From an uncultured Bacteriovorax sp. (GTDB lineage Bacteria > Bdellovibrionota > Bacteriovoracia > Bacteriovoracales > Bacteriovoracaceae), in NCBI GenBank assembly GCA_946481315.1, contig CAMLMH010000001.1, forward strand, positions 496,001 through 560,000: DNA of 64,000 bases, read 5' to 3'. The position numbers and the translations under genes are program-made. Below the pieces are notes generated by a model. It saw only the letters and a program-made list of their open reading frames with translations. It ran no database searches and was not told the origin of the DNA. The stretch's first letter is position 1. Each line of letters begins with the position of its first letter. Of the stretch, positions 8,031 to 16,863 are shown one piece after another.

Positions 8031-9355
8031 AGAGAAGGGATGTCTTCAAAACGGGGATCGTTTGGTCCTAGAATGTATTTATGCAGTCCCAGATTTCCGA
8101 AAATAAACTCCGGAACACGAATGCGATAAAAAATTCCTTTTTCATGATTGTGCGTATTCATGACGTTCGTCTTGGACCGTACAGCTGAATGTGCACTCCC
8201 GTCTTCGTAAGGAACAAACAGATCGTAATGTTCCTGCCGCGAAAGAAAGTATTCAATAATATATTCGCGCAGTGATTTCATGTCTTCCGGATCATAGCTG
8301 GAAACCAGGAAGCTATTGGGATATTTTCTCAAAACAATTTTCTTCTTCAGATCATCATCCAGCTGGTCTTTTTTATTGAAAACAATAAGCGTTTCTTTGT
8401 TTTCAACATTGAGTTCTTTCAAAACTTCGTACGTCACATTTAATTGCTTTTCATAGTGAGGATCGGAAATATCACAAACGATAATAAGCAAATCTGCTTC
8501 CATGGCGGACTCAAGAGTGGTCTTAAATCCATCAATCAGTGTGTTAGGAAGGTTGGAGATAAATCCTACGGTATCGATGAGAATCATCGGTGGTTTGGTG
8601 TCCGGATTTAACATGCGATAGGTAGAATCAAGAGTGGCAAAGAGTTTATTTTCTTCCAGAATGTCTACGCGACAAAGCCGATTCATGATGGAAGATTTTC
8701 CAGCGTTGGTATAACCTACCAGTGCAGCAGTTACTGCCTGATTCTCGCGCCGTTTTTTTCGAACCACACGCTGTTTTTCAAGCTGGATCAGTTCTTCCTT
8801 ATAGAATTCAATTTTTTCGCGGATAATACGACGGTCAAGCTCAATTTGCTTTTCTCCTTCACCACCTAAGACCCCGACACCACCACGCTGACGGTTTAAG
8901 TGAGTCCAGAATCCTGCCAGGCGAGGAAGCATGTATTGAAGTCGTGCAATTTCAATCTGGATTTTTGCTTCACGAGTTCGGGCATGTTTAGCAAAAATTT
9001 CCAGAATAACATGAACGCGGTCGACGACAGACAATCCGGTAATTTTCCGGATGTTGGCAATTTGCCGGGCCGTTAATTCAAAATCAAACACCAGCAATTT
9101 TGAGCCTTCATCTTTTGCTGCTTCTGCAATCTCGGCAAGTTTACCCGATCCTAATATGGTTGCTGGATCGATATCTTTTTTGTTCTGAATATGAGCTTCA
9201 CCGGTTTGTAAACCCAGAGTACGCAGCAGTTCCCGCAACTCAGTCATTGAACGCCGGGATTCGGATTCATTGCTGTGTTCAGGAAAACTGGGACAAACTA
9301 TTGAGACAAGGGTAGCTTTATAGGTAGGATCAATATTAAATTCGTTATCCATCAT
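8027..9355 (-). CDS. hflX: GTPase HflX
   Basis: 442 residues, typical for HflX, a ribosome-associated GTPase that binds the 50S subunit and splits stalled or stressed ribosomes. The N-terminal HflX domain has HARTREAKIQIEIARLQ (about 124-140) and a glycine-rich LGGEGEKQIELDRR linker; the G domain has G1 GYTNAGKSS at 214-222, G3 DTVGF at 261-265 and G4 NKKD at 327-330. ATG-ATG starts at 9355; it follows panC by 5 bases, so it is the third gene of the coaBC-panC-hflX run. The 3' end overlaps the tiny forward ORF by four bases. Confidence 0.93.
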   Translation of the reverse strand: MMDNEFNIDPTYKATLVSIVCPSFPEHSNESESRRSMTELRELLRTLGLQTGEAHIQNKKDIDPATILGSGKLAEIAEAAKDEGSKLLVFDFELTARQIANIRKITGLSVVDRVHVILEIFAKHARTREAKIQIEIARLQYMLPRLAGFWTHLNRQRGGVGVLGGEGEKQIELDRRIIREKIEFYKEELIQLEKQRVVRKKRRENQAVTAALVGYTNAGKSSIMNRLCRVDILEENKLFATLDSTYRMLNPDTKPPMILIDTVGFISNLPNTLIDGFKTTLESAMEADLLIIVCDISDPHYEKQLNVTYEVLKELNVENKETLIVFNKKDQLDDDLKKKIVLRKYPNSFLVSSYDPEDMKSLREYIIEYFLSRQEHYDLFVPYEDGSAHSAVRSKTNVMNTHNHEKGIFYRIRVPEFIFGNLGLHKYILGPNDPRFEDIPSL

Positions 9356-9360
9356 AGAGA

Positions 9361-10215
9361 TTAGTTCCGCTTTCCTTCGATCAGAATGTTGTCTAATAAT
9401 CTGGTAGTGCCCACTCTGAAAGCTCCTACGATGACGACTCGTAAATCTCCGGGGCGCGCTTGGTCCAGCGTATCCGGATTTAAAATCTCCAGATAATCCC
9501 AGCGAGAATCTTTTAAAGTTTCACTTATAAATGAACGGGTGTCTTCTTCATTTTTGATCAATTTTTCCACATGCTGCAAAGTGCGCGGCAGAGTTAATGC
9601 TAAACTTCTTTGCGCTTCATCAAGATATTGATTACGACTAGACAGGGCAAGACCTTCAGAATTTCTGATGATTGGCATCATGTGAATCTTCACCGGAATT
9701 TCCAAATCGTGAACCATTTTCTTGATGATTACACATTGTTGAAAATCTTTCTGACCAAAATAAGCATTATCGGCGCGGGCAATAACAAAAAGACGATAGA
9801 CGACAGTTGTTACGCCATCAAAATGTGTTGAGCGAATGGCACCTTCGAGTTTATTTTTTAATTCACCAACCGAGATAGAACAACTAAATCCTGCCGGATA
9901 AATTTCATCATTGGATGCCGGGGCAAAAACGACCAGGTCTTTTCGTGCTTCCAGAAGTAAAGCAATGGTGGAAATCTTTCCCAGATCATCATCCAGCGTT
10001 CGGGGGTATTTATCAAAGTCTTCGGTCGGGCCGAATTGTTTCGGATTAACAAATATGGTGACGATGGTTACATCATTTTCTTCCGTTGATCGCTCAATCA
10101 GTGAAAGGTGTCCTTTATGTAAATTTCCCATCGTGGGAACAAGTCCGATACTTTTTCCGTTAATGGTTTTTCGATAATGGTCGAAATCAGATCTTTTAGT
10201 GAATACTTTTATCAT
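9361..10215 (-). CDS. panC: Pantothenate synthetase
   Basis: 284 residues, normal for PanC, which condenses pantoate and beta-alanine with ATP to pantothenate in the cytoplasm. The nucleotidyltransferase HxGH signature is seen as PTMGNLHKGH (H33-K-G-H36), with the GQKDFQQ motif and the KMSK-like LSSRNQYL loop further on. Its ATG shares one base with the stop of coaBC (TAATG on the reverse strand), so the two successive parts of the CoA pathway are translationally coupled. panB and panD are not in the window. Confidence 0.95.
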   Translation of the reverse strand: MIKVFTKRSDFDHYRKTINGKSIGLVPTMGNLHKGHLSLIERSTEENDVTIVTIFVNPKQFGPTEDFDKYPRTLDDDLGKISTIALLLEARKDLVVFAPASNDEIYPAGFSCSISVGELKNKLEGAIRSTHFDGVTTVVYRLFVIARADNAYFGQKDFQQCVIIKKMVHDLEIPVKIHMMPIIRNSEGLALSSRNQYLDEAQRSLALTLPRTLQHVEKLIKNEEDTRSFISETLKDSRWDYLEILNPDTLDQARPGDLRVVIVGAFRVGTTRLLDNILIEGKRN

Positions 10216-11441
10216 TATTTATTTTCTGCCAGGAAGTGATGAATGATTTTTTCGGCGAGTTCAAATTTGGTTAGGTTTCCTTCAAAGATAATTCCGGAAG
10301 CGTTCATCATTCGATAGTAAGCATGATCAACGTTAAAGCCTTCCAGGGGCTCACCCGTCATCCCGTTATTGACTTTGGTTCCGATTAAAAGATCCACAGG
10401 TTTAGAGTCCATTTTCTTTTTTAATACGGCATCACTTAAATCAGTTTCAGCAGCAAACCCGACAATCTTCTGCTGAGATGCCTTTTTGGACAGGACAGTT
10501 TTTAGAATGTCCACTGCAGGTTTGACTGGTAATGCATTTCCAATGGTGTCTTTTTTTATTTTCCCTGCACTGATTTCAAATTCAATATCGGAGATCGCAG
10601 CTGACGAAATGTAGATGTCAGCATCTTTTAAATGACCATGAACTTTATCATGCATGTCCTGCACAGTGGTCGCACGCACCAGTTTGTAATTGGGATGTTT
10701 AATTAATAATTCCAGTTTGGTTGTAGCATGTAATCCAGCGATGACTGTTACCCGATGTCCCAGCGATAAAGCGAGTTTCGCCAGATAATATCCGGTTATT
10801 CCGGAGGAGGAATTCGTCAGATAACGGACAGGATCCAGAGGAACAACTGTTGCTCCCGTTGTAATTAGCAAGTGTTTTTTCCCTGACTGATTCAGACGAT
10901 GTGTGAGCAAAGGAATGATTTCGATAATTTCTTCCACAGTTGGAAGTTTTCCCAGTCCGACTTCCTCGCAGGCGAGAATCCCGGAGTCAGTAGGTGAGAC
11001 AAAAAGATTTTCCAGTGTGCGAAGTTTTTTCAGCTGCTCTATATTTTCTTTCGTGAAAGGATGAAGGAGCATGTTTGTATTCATGGCAGGGAAGAGCAAA
11101 ACATTTTTGGAAGGCTCCAGGGCCAGAAACACAGAACTCAGCAGATCTCCTGCTTCACCACGTGCCAGTCGCGAAAGAGTGTTGGCTGAAACCGGGGCTA
11201 TTGCAAAAACATCACACCACCGGGCCAGATCAACATGCAGAACATTTTTGTGAATAAAATCATCTTCGCTTTTATAAACGTCACTGACGCCCAGATAAGT
11301 AAAGACTTCAGGCACGACAAATTTGAGTGCACCATTGGTCAATATGACTTTTACTTCATGACCGTTTTTAACCAGTCCTCGGGCTATATCCAGTGCTTTG
11401 TAAGCTGAAATAGATCCACTGACACCTAATAAAATTTTCAT
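10215..11441 (-). CDS. coaBC: Bifunctional phosphopantothenoylcysteine decarboxylase/synthase CoaBC
   Basis: 408 residues covering both enzymes of the family. The N-terminal FMN-dependent CoaC part (about 1-180) has H69, the PAMN motif at 118-121 and C158 in the LACEEVGLG flap. The C-terminal CoaB part (about 190-408) has TTGATVVPLDPVRYLTNSSSG, the signature of CTP-dependent ligation of phosphopantothenate to cysteine, and KVNNG later. Together they turn 4'-phosphopantothenate into 4'-phosphopantetheine. It precedes panC with one base of overlap. Confidence 0.95.
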   Translation of the reverse strand: MKILLGVSGSISAYKALDIARGLVKNGHEVKVILTNGALKFVVPEVFTYLGVSDVYKSEDDFIHKNVLHVDLARWCDVFAIAPVSANTLSRLARGEAGDLLSSVFLALEPSKNVLLFPAMNTNMLLHPFTKENIEQLKKLRTLENLFVSPTDSGILACEEVGLGKLPTVEEIIEIIPLLTHRLNQSGKKHLLITTGATVVPLDPVRYLTNSSSGITGYYLAKLALSLGHRVTVIAGLHATTKLELLIKHPNYKLVRATTVQDMHDKVHGHLKDADIYISSAAISDIEFEISAGKIKKDTIGNALPVKPAVDILKTVLSKKASQQKIVGFAAETDLSDAVLKKKMDSKPVDLLIGTKVNNGMTGEPLEGFNVDHAYYRMMNASGIIFEGNLTKFELAEKIIHHFLAENK

Positions 11442-11477
11442 CTGGATTTTATTTCACAAAAGACAGAACTTTGCAAT

Positions 11478-11744
11478 TTAAGGCATCACCATGGAGACGA
11501 TAAACTTAGTTTTGGGAATATAACTAAAGACAAAAAGCAGACAGAAAAAGAAGAGAAAAATGGCCTGGGAAAGAACTATCGTCCAGCCAAAAGGGCCGAT
11601 ATTTTTATTAACCCTCTTGTACGTGTAATTGGTTTTCAGGGTTTGCTGACGAAACTCGCTTGCAGCACTGTACTCAGTGATCTTATTCATGACCTCCTGA
11701 TCACGGTATTCCTGCCTCTTCCTCTGCAGTTCTTCTTCAGTCAT
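11478..11744 (-). CDS. Small single-span membrane protein, unknown
   Basis: 88 residues from the ATG at 11744, chosen over an ATG five codons upstream because GAGGGGTGG lies just before it. The first 55 residues are charged and rich in Glu, Arg and Gln; residues about 57-77 form one strongly hydrophobic helix (TIVLSQAIFLFFF...), followed by a short tail. It lies 36 bases upstream of coaBC on the same strand and may be cotranscribed. I do not recognise the family; no catalytic motif is visible. Confidence 0.6.
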   Translation of the reverse strand: MTEEELQRKRQEYRDQEVMNKITEYSAASEFRQQTLKTNYTYKRVNKNIGPFGWTIVLSQAIFLFFFCLLFVFSYIPKTKFIVSMVMP

Positions 11745-11826
11745 TTTGCCACCCCTCAAAAATAGGCATGTTTTCTTATCGGTTATTATAGGGTAAAGCT
11801 TGAAAAAGAGGCTTTTGAGACTTAAG

Positions 11827-12696
11827 TTACTGGAATCTCTTTATAAATGTACATCGTTGGCAGAGATCTTCGACCAGTTTTCTTTGCGCGAAGCCCTCGC
11901 GCATGGTCCGGGCCCTCATCCCTTCCAAAATCTGCTTTAGAGACAATTCAGGCATCCGGCCTAAATCAATCCGGGCTTCTTTGTCCAGACAGCAGGGAAC
12001 AACTGTTCCGTCAGCGTGAATGCCTATCTGAGCAGAGAGAGCGTGGCAAAATCCATTTTCTGATTGTTTCGGCATCAGGGGAGAGGGCCACTCAAAACGC
12101 GAGTCAAAATGCAGATAGACGCGTTTATAGATACGTTTACTTTTGATTGAACCGACATCAATATCTGAACTTATCTCGGTTTCAAAAAAATTCGCCACCG
12201 TCTGAATGATGTCTGTATTGGAGTCATTCATCACCCGCGTCTCAAAGATATTCCAGAGCCGGTAATTGATATAAAGCTCCGGATTTTTTTCCTGTGCTTC
12301 CTTGGAAAACCGGAGAATATCCAGCAAATAAGGATTGATGTCGCGATCTTTAAAATTATCTTTAAAAGAGTGAATGGAGAAATTTATCTGATGTAAGGCC
12401 GGTGATGACCAAAGGAGTTCACGATAGCGATTGAGTAAAATTCCATTAGTTGTCAGATTGATTTTAACCTGTGCTTTTTCACAGGCGCCCACAATGGAAG
12501 TAAATTCCGGATGGGCCAGCGGTTCACCCATCAGGTGCAGACTCACTTGTTCAGTCATGGGAGCGACGTCAGTGATGATCCTTTCGAAGAGTTCGGCAGA
12601 CATGATCTTCTTATCCCGCTCGACGACCGGACAAAAAGAGCACTGGAGATTGCAAATATTACTAATCTCAATATAAACGCGTTTAAATTTACCCAT
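11827..12696 (-). CDS. Radical SAM protein with SPASM-like C-terminus
   Basis: 289 residues from ATG 12696 (a GTG at 12714 is in frame but has no better ribosome site). The 4Fe-4S site of radical SAM enzymes is C15-x3-C19-x2-C22 in ICNLQCSFCP, followed by MGEPLAHPE, the partial-TIM-barrel pattern. C-terminal cysteines (CHALS, VPCCLD, DLCQRC) in the order of a SPASM/twitch auxiliary cluster suggest a second iron-sulphur site. Such proteins modify peptides, cofactors or nucleic acids; there is no precursor peptide or partner beside it, so the substrate is open. It is divergent from the RlmM-like gene with only 23 bases between starts. Confidence 0.75.
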   Translation of the reverse strand: MGKFKRVYIEISNICNLQCSFCPVVERDKKIMSAELFERIITDVAPMTEQVSLHLMGEPLAHPEFTSIVGACEKAQVKINLTTNGILLNRYRELLWSSPALHQINFSIHSFKDNFKDRDINPYLLDILRFSKEAQEKNPELYINYRLWNIFETRVMNDSNTDIIQTVANFFETEISSDIDVGSIKSKRIYKRVYLHFDSRFEWPSPLMPKQSENGFCHALSAQIGIHADGTVVPCCLDKEARIDLGRMPELSLKQILEGMRARTMREGFAQRKLVEDLCQRCTFIKRFQ

Positions 12697-12700
12697 TTTA

Positions 12701-12714
12701 GTGTTATCTAACAC
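12701..12714. promoter_or_regulatory. Perfect inverted repeat between divergent genes
   Basis: GTGTTA-tc-TAACAC, six-base arms with a two-base spacer, sits exactly between the divergent start codons at 12696 and 12720. Position and symmetry would fit a small operator controlling both genes or one of them. It is short enough to arise by chance, and no regulator gene is adjacent. Confidence 0.3.
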
Positions 12715-12719
12715 AATCT

Positions 12720-13634
12720 ATGAAAGAAATCCAAGCAGCGAGCAATTTCTACTATTTTCTCTGTAACGAAGGAACGGAGAAGTTTCTCAAAGAAGAAATT
12801 CGCCTTATTTATCCCGAACTTGCCTTTGCTTATTCCACCACAGGTTTTGTGACATTTAAAGAAACCCGTCCCCTCGGGAAAACACTTCGTCCGGTTTTTT
12901 GCCGTCACTTCGGAAAATTTATTAAACGAGGTTCATTTGAAGAAGTCAGTGCAGGGCTTGATAAATATCTTTATTATTCACTGACTGGTGAAGTCTTCAA
13001 AGAGTTCGAGTTTAAATCCGGTGAATGGGTTAAAGAAATAATTAAAGTATCGGAGACACAATTTTATCTGGGAGAGTTCAGGGCCTCACTTTTAAATGCT
13101 CCCACTCCTGGTGGTTTTTCCAGAGCACAATTACCTCCCGAAGCTCCTTCCCGCGCATACCTGAAAGTGATTGATGGGCTCAATTATATGGGGCTTACTT
13201 TGCCCGCGGGTGATCACGCTCTGGAAATCGGCTCCAGCCCCGGTGGTGCCACCTATGCTTTGTTACAGATGGGACTGTCTGTTGAGGGAGTCGATCCGGG
13301 AGAAATGCATCCGGCCTGTTTGCATCATCCAAAATTTATTCATCACAAAGAGAGTATCCAGGATTTTCATGTATCCTCCCTTAAAAGTCATGTGCAATGG
13401 TTATTTGTAGACATGAACCTTGCCCCCGAAGGGAGTCTGCGGGAGATAGAAAAAATTGTGGATGCTATCAGACCCTCATTAAAAGGTGCTTTCATTACTT
13501 TGAAGATGACGAAATTCGAACTCGTTAAAAGAGTTCCGATGTATCTTACGATTACCGGGAAAATGGGTCTCAAGGTTAAGATGGCCACTCAGTTGCCTTC
13601 GCATAAACAGGAATTTCTCATTTTTGCTGATTAA
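12720..13634 (+). CDS. RlmM-like rRNA 2'-O-ribose methyltransferase
   Basis: 304 residues. The C-terminal half is a Rossmann methyltransferase of the FtsJ/RlmM kind: SAM-binding EIGSSPGGATYALL near 168-181, the catalytic aspartate D231 in VDMNLAPEG, and lysine K262 in LKMTKFE, matching the K-D-K-E logic of 2'-O-methyltransferases. The N-terminal half lacks clear motifs but is the place of the THUMP-type RNA-binding region in RlmM. RlmM methylates the ribose of C2498 in 23S rRNA. The protein is about 60 residues shorter than the E. coli enzyme, so the exact target is not certain. Transcribed divergently from the radical SAM gene. Confidence 0.75.
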   Translation: MKEIQAASNFYYFLCNEGTEKFLKEEIRLIYPELAFAYSTTGFVTFKETRPLGKTLRPVFCRHFGKFIKRGSFEEVSAGLDKYLYYSLTGEVFKEFEFKSGEWVKEIIKVSETQFYLGEFRASLLNAPTPGGFSRAQLPPEAPSRAYLKVIDGLNYMGLTLPAGDHALEIGSSPGGATYALLQMGLSVEGVDPGEMHPACLHHPKFIHHKESIQDFHVSSLKSHVQWLFVDMNLAPEGSLREIEKIVDAIRPSLKGAFITLKMTKFELVKRVPMYLTITGKMGLKVKMATQLPSHKQEFLIFAD

Positions 13635-13715
13635 ACTCCTTAAATTATTACAAGTCTGATTTTTATACTCAGGTAATTTACCTCTCATTCCGATCAGCCA
13701 CGGAAGAGGTGCCTT

Positions 13716-15794
13716 ATGAAATCTAAACTTCCTTTGCTTTGTGCGCTGACAATGCTTCTTTCTAGTTGTCAGACGCCCCTTTCACGCGGACCTGCTTCCA
13801 GTGAAGACAGAAAATGGGATGAATATCGTCTGCTGGTTCAGCGTAAAGTTGAATTGCAGGCTGAGCAACTGCACCTGGAAAAGAAAAAACGATTTGAAGA
13901 AATTGAAAAAGTAAAAAAAGCTCTAAGCGAAGTCAATGAACAGTTGCAATCACTGGAAGGTCAGATAGGTACAATGGGAGCAGACAGCGGAAGGTTTGTG
14001 CATTCCAGATCACAATGGCGTCAGGAAGAAGAGTTGCTGGAACTGGCCGATATGTCTCTCTACGAACTCGATAAAAAAGTTAAGCGCTCTTTTTCCACCT
14101 ATGAAGCTAAAGCTACAGTTATAAAACTTTCGCATAATTTTATTTCCACATCCGGATATAAGCATTTTGATCATGACCGGGCAAAACCCAGAGTTAATTT
14201 CACCATTAAATGTGATGCTCCATTTGCAGTCAAATATGGTTTGATGAAAAATCAGATAAGGGCCGGGCAATCATATTCATTTTCATTGGGAGATAAAAAA
14301 CAGGACAATGATGCCACAACGCTCATTATGAATGAAGGAGTTAATTCTTGCGACGTTCGATTTATCAGTGATCTTGAAGAAGATAAAGTACGCGGTCTGA
14401 CCCTGGAAAATGAAACAAGAAAGTTAAATGTTCTGGAACCTATACTGGCGACAACAGAAAAATGTTCGTTACTGAGAAACTCTGACAGTTTTATCGATGC
14501 TACATTTTTCCCTAACATGACTTGTCCTGAAAAGTTCGAATCTATCCAACTGCTACCTGAGCCGGAAGATAGTTTACATGCGCGTGTCATCTCTTTATTA
14601 GGCCAGGACCTGCCTAAGGATTTTGTCAAAAAAGCCAATCCATTTGCACCACTTGATTTTAGTAAGGCACCAAAGTTTGATTCCATTCTGGTTTCGTATC
14701 TGGTTTTCCGCGCAGACTTTTATGGAACACTTTTGGGGAGATTGCTGGCCCATCATGCGGATAAAGGCGCTCTGGTTCGTATCGTTGTTTCAGATGTAAT
14801 TTCTCTTAAAAAAGATGAAGCTATGTATGAAAAATTAATGGCTGAACATCCAAATCTCAAAGTCATTAAATATAAGTTTGATGATGCCCAGGGAGGAGGA
14901 GCTAAATTTTCTCAGCTGCACCGGACTAATCACGTTAAACTTTTTATTGCTTACTCTAAAGATGAACCGTCGCAATCAATGGCCATAGTGGGTGGGAGAA
15001 ATATTCATGACGGGTTTGTTTTCAAAACACCTGTGGACGTAGGAGCGTTCCCTCAAGTCGTAAACTATGTCTCTGGTGATGAATCATGGGCCTACTGGCG
15101 GGATTTTGAAATGGTTATCAGAGGACAGGATTTCATTGAAAGCCTCATTCGTCAGTACATGAGTTTTTATCATATCAACAAAGACAATCTGGTTATGAAA
15201 GTCTCCAGTGTTGCTGTTGCTTCGGATGCTGCCGTTGTGACGGAAAAGCAGACGATGCGCCATATGGTTTCTATCCCGTTTAAGGATGATCCCAATCTGA
15301 ATCTGTTTTATGCAAAAATGATAGATACTGCAAAAAAGAAAATATTGATTTCGTCCCCTTATTTCAGACCGGTGAAAGAAATTGGCGAAGCCCTGGACAG
15401 AGCAATCGAGCGCGGAGTTGATATAACTATTATTACCCGCCTGGATCTTGAAGGGGATACGGCGGACTTCATTTTAGGTGCGGTTAACAAAGATGGAGTT
15501 AATCGTTATCTCAAAAAAGTGAAAGTTTATGAATACACCGAACCGAAAGTTATCCTGCATTCTAAACTTCTGATGATAGATGACGAAACTTCGTTTATCA
15601 GTTCAGTAAACCTTAATAAACGCAGTTTCTATCATGATCTGGAAAACGGTGTTGTGGTCAACGACCGTGATTTTACGCTGAAAATGTCTGCGCTCTATAA
15701 AGACTACCTGAAGTTGTGTCAGCCTCTCACTGAGAAACAGGAAATTATTTTCTGGAAGAAGTGGCTGATTAAAATCTTTGATAAAGTTTTCTAA
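13716..15794 (+). CDS. Phospholipase D-family lipoprotein
   Basis: 692 residues with a signal-peptidase II signal (MKSKLPLLCALTMLLSSC; lipobox LLSSC, C18), so it is an outer- or inner-membrane lipoprotein. A coiled-coil region follows to about residue 95. The second half holds two HKD sites: H406-x-K408 in NHVKLF with a downstream GGRNIHDGF, and H615-x-K617 in LHSKLLMID with SSVNLNKRSF. Paired HKD sites make a phospholipase D/cardiolipin synthase type phosphotransferase. Cardiolipin synthases normally have transmembrane helices; the lipoprotein form with a 300-residue extra N-terminal region suggests a phospholipid-acting enzyme at the cell envelope or on foreign membranes. The 3' end overlaps ogt by four bases. 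Confidence 0.82.
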   Translation: MKSKLPLLCALTMLLSSCQTPLSRGPASSEDRKWDEYRLLVQRKVELQAEQLHLEKKKRFEEIEKVKKALSEVNEQLQSLEGQIGTMGADSGRFVHSRSQWRQEEELLELADMSLYELDKKVKRSFSTYEAKATVIKLSHNFISTSGYKHFDHDRAKPRVNFTIKCDAPFAVKYGLMKNQIRAGQSYSFSLGDKKQDNDATTLIMNEGVNSCDVRFISDLEEDKVRGLTLENETRKLNVLEPILATTEKCSLLRNSDSFIDATFFPNMTCPEKFESIQLLPEPEDSLHARVISLLGQDLPKDFVKKANPFAPLDFSKAPKFDSILVSYLVFRADFYGTLLGRLLAHHADKGALVRIVVSDVISLKKDEAMYEKLMAEHPNLKVIKYKFDDAQGGGAKFSQLHRTNHVKLFIAYSKDEPSQSMAIVGGRNIHDGFVFKTPVDVGAFPQVVNYVSGDESWAYWRDFEMVIRGQDFIESLIRQYMSFYHINKDNLVMKVSSVAVASDAAVVTEKQTMRHMVSIPFKDDPNLNLFYAKMIDTAKKKILISSPYFRPVKEIGEALDRAIERGVDITIITRLDLEGDTADFILGAVNKDGVNRYLKKVKVYEYTEPKVILHSKLLMIDDETSFISSVNLNKRSFYHDLENGVVVNDRDFTLKMSALYKDYLKLCQPLTEKQEIIFWKKWLIKIFDKVF

Positions 15795-16297
15795 GTATTA
15801 ATCAATTTAAGGCCATCAGAATCTATTTGGTGGCCTTCTAGCTTCAATAAAAAAACTTTCATGTGCATACCACCACTAAATCCCGTGAGCTTTCCATTTG
15901 CTCCGACAACCCGATGACAGGGAATAATCACCGGAATGGGATTCTTGCCATTAGCTCCGCCAACTGCTCTTTGTGCCTTAGGTGTTTTGAGAAACTGTGC
16001 CTGTTTTCCATAGCTCCAGACTTTTCCATAAGGAATTTTAGTTAATGCCTTCCAGGCTTTCGTCTGAAAATTTGTACCGGCCGGGGCCAGTGGTAAATCA
16101 AAATCAATACGTTTTCCGGCGAAGTATTCTCTAAGCTGCAATTCTGTGGCCGTGAGAACCGGATGCTTGTCATTTTTTTTAGCCTCTACCAGCATAGGCT
16201 TCATTTCTTCGCCAATGTAGAGGGCGAGCAGATGTGTCTCGTCAGCGATTGCTGTCATTGTACCAAGTGGAGAGTTAAAAGTTTTGTAGGATTTCAT
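15791..16297 (-). CDS. ogt: Methylated-DNA--protein-cysteine methyltransferase
   Basis: 168 residues from ATG 16297, which overlaps the stop of the upstream UPF0016 gene as ATGA; the longer frame to 16417 lies inside that gene. The PCHRVVGANG active-site motif, with its acceptor cysteine, and the preceding YGKVWSYG DNA-binding turn identify an Ogt/AGT protein that removes alkyl groups from O6-alkylguanine in a suicide reaction. The N-terminal Ada-like regulatory domain is absent, as in Ogt. Third gene of the nat-UPF0016-ogt run. Confidence 0.93.
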   Translation of the reverse strand: MKSYKTFNSPLGTMTAIADETHLLALYIGEEMKPMLVEAKKNDKHPVLTATELQLREYFAGKRIDFDLPLAPAGTNFQTKAWKALTKIPYGKVWSYGKQAQFLKTPKAQRAVGGANGKNPIPVIIPCHRVVGANGKLTGFSGGMHMKVFLLKLEGHQIDSDGLKLINT

Positions 16298-16854
16298 AAT
16301 TGGTTCCCCAGTAAAATATAAATTCCGAAGACAACATAGAGAACAGCAGCGCTGATATGGATCCATTTTAAAGGAATATATTTCAGCATTTTGTTGCCAA
16401 AAAAGACTGCCGGACAATTAGCTATCATCATACCCACAGTCGTTCCGATTGTCACAATGACCGGAGAAGAGAACTTAGCTGCCAGTGCAACAGTTGAAAG
16501 CTGAGTTTTATCTCCCATTTCAGCAATAAAAAAACTGATTACAGTAGTGAGAAATGGACCAAAACGATTTTTATCCTGGATATCTTCTTCTTTATCCGGA
16601 ATCATAACCCAGGCGGCAAATGCAAAAAAGGCGAGGGCAAGAACCCATTTTAAAATATGTGCCGGCACATAATCTGATACAAGTTCTCCAAGAGATGCTG
16701 CCATCAGGTGATTAAGTACTGTGGCTACAAAAATACCCGCGACTATAGTCCAGGGTTTTTTAAAACGAGTGGCAAGAACAAACGCCAGCAGTTGAGTTTT
16801 ATCCCCCATTTCAGTCAGGGCCACGAGAAAAGTAGAATTGAGAAAAATATCCAT
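16294..16854 (-). CDS. UPF0016/GDT1-family cation exporter
   Basis: 186 residues with six predicted membrane helices in two repeats. Each repeat carries the family signature EMGDKTQ (E15 and E112), which forms the cation site. Bacterial members studied so far export Mn2+, and eukaryotic GDT1/TMEM165 moves Mn2+ and Ca2+; Mn2+ efflux is the best guess here. It starts 9 bases after the stop of nat and its stop overlaps ogt (ATGA). No Mn-responsive riboswitch is visible upstream, because the gene follows nat directly. Confidence 0.88.
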   Translation of the reverse strand: MDIFLNSTFLVALTEMGDKTQLLAFVLATRFKKPWTIVAGIFVATVLNHLMAASLGELVSDYVPAHILKWVLALAFFAFAAWVMIPDKEEDIQDKNRFGPFLTTVISFFIAEMGDKTQLSTVALAAKFSSPVIVTIGTTVGMMIANCPAVFFGNKMLKYIPLKWIHISAAVLYVVFGIYILLGNQL

Positions 16855-16863
16855 AAGTATTTA

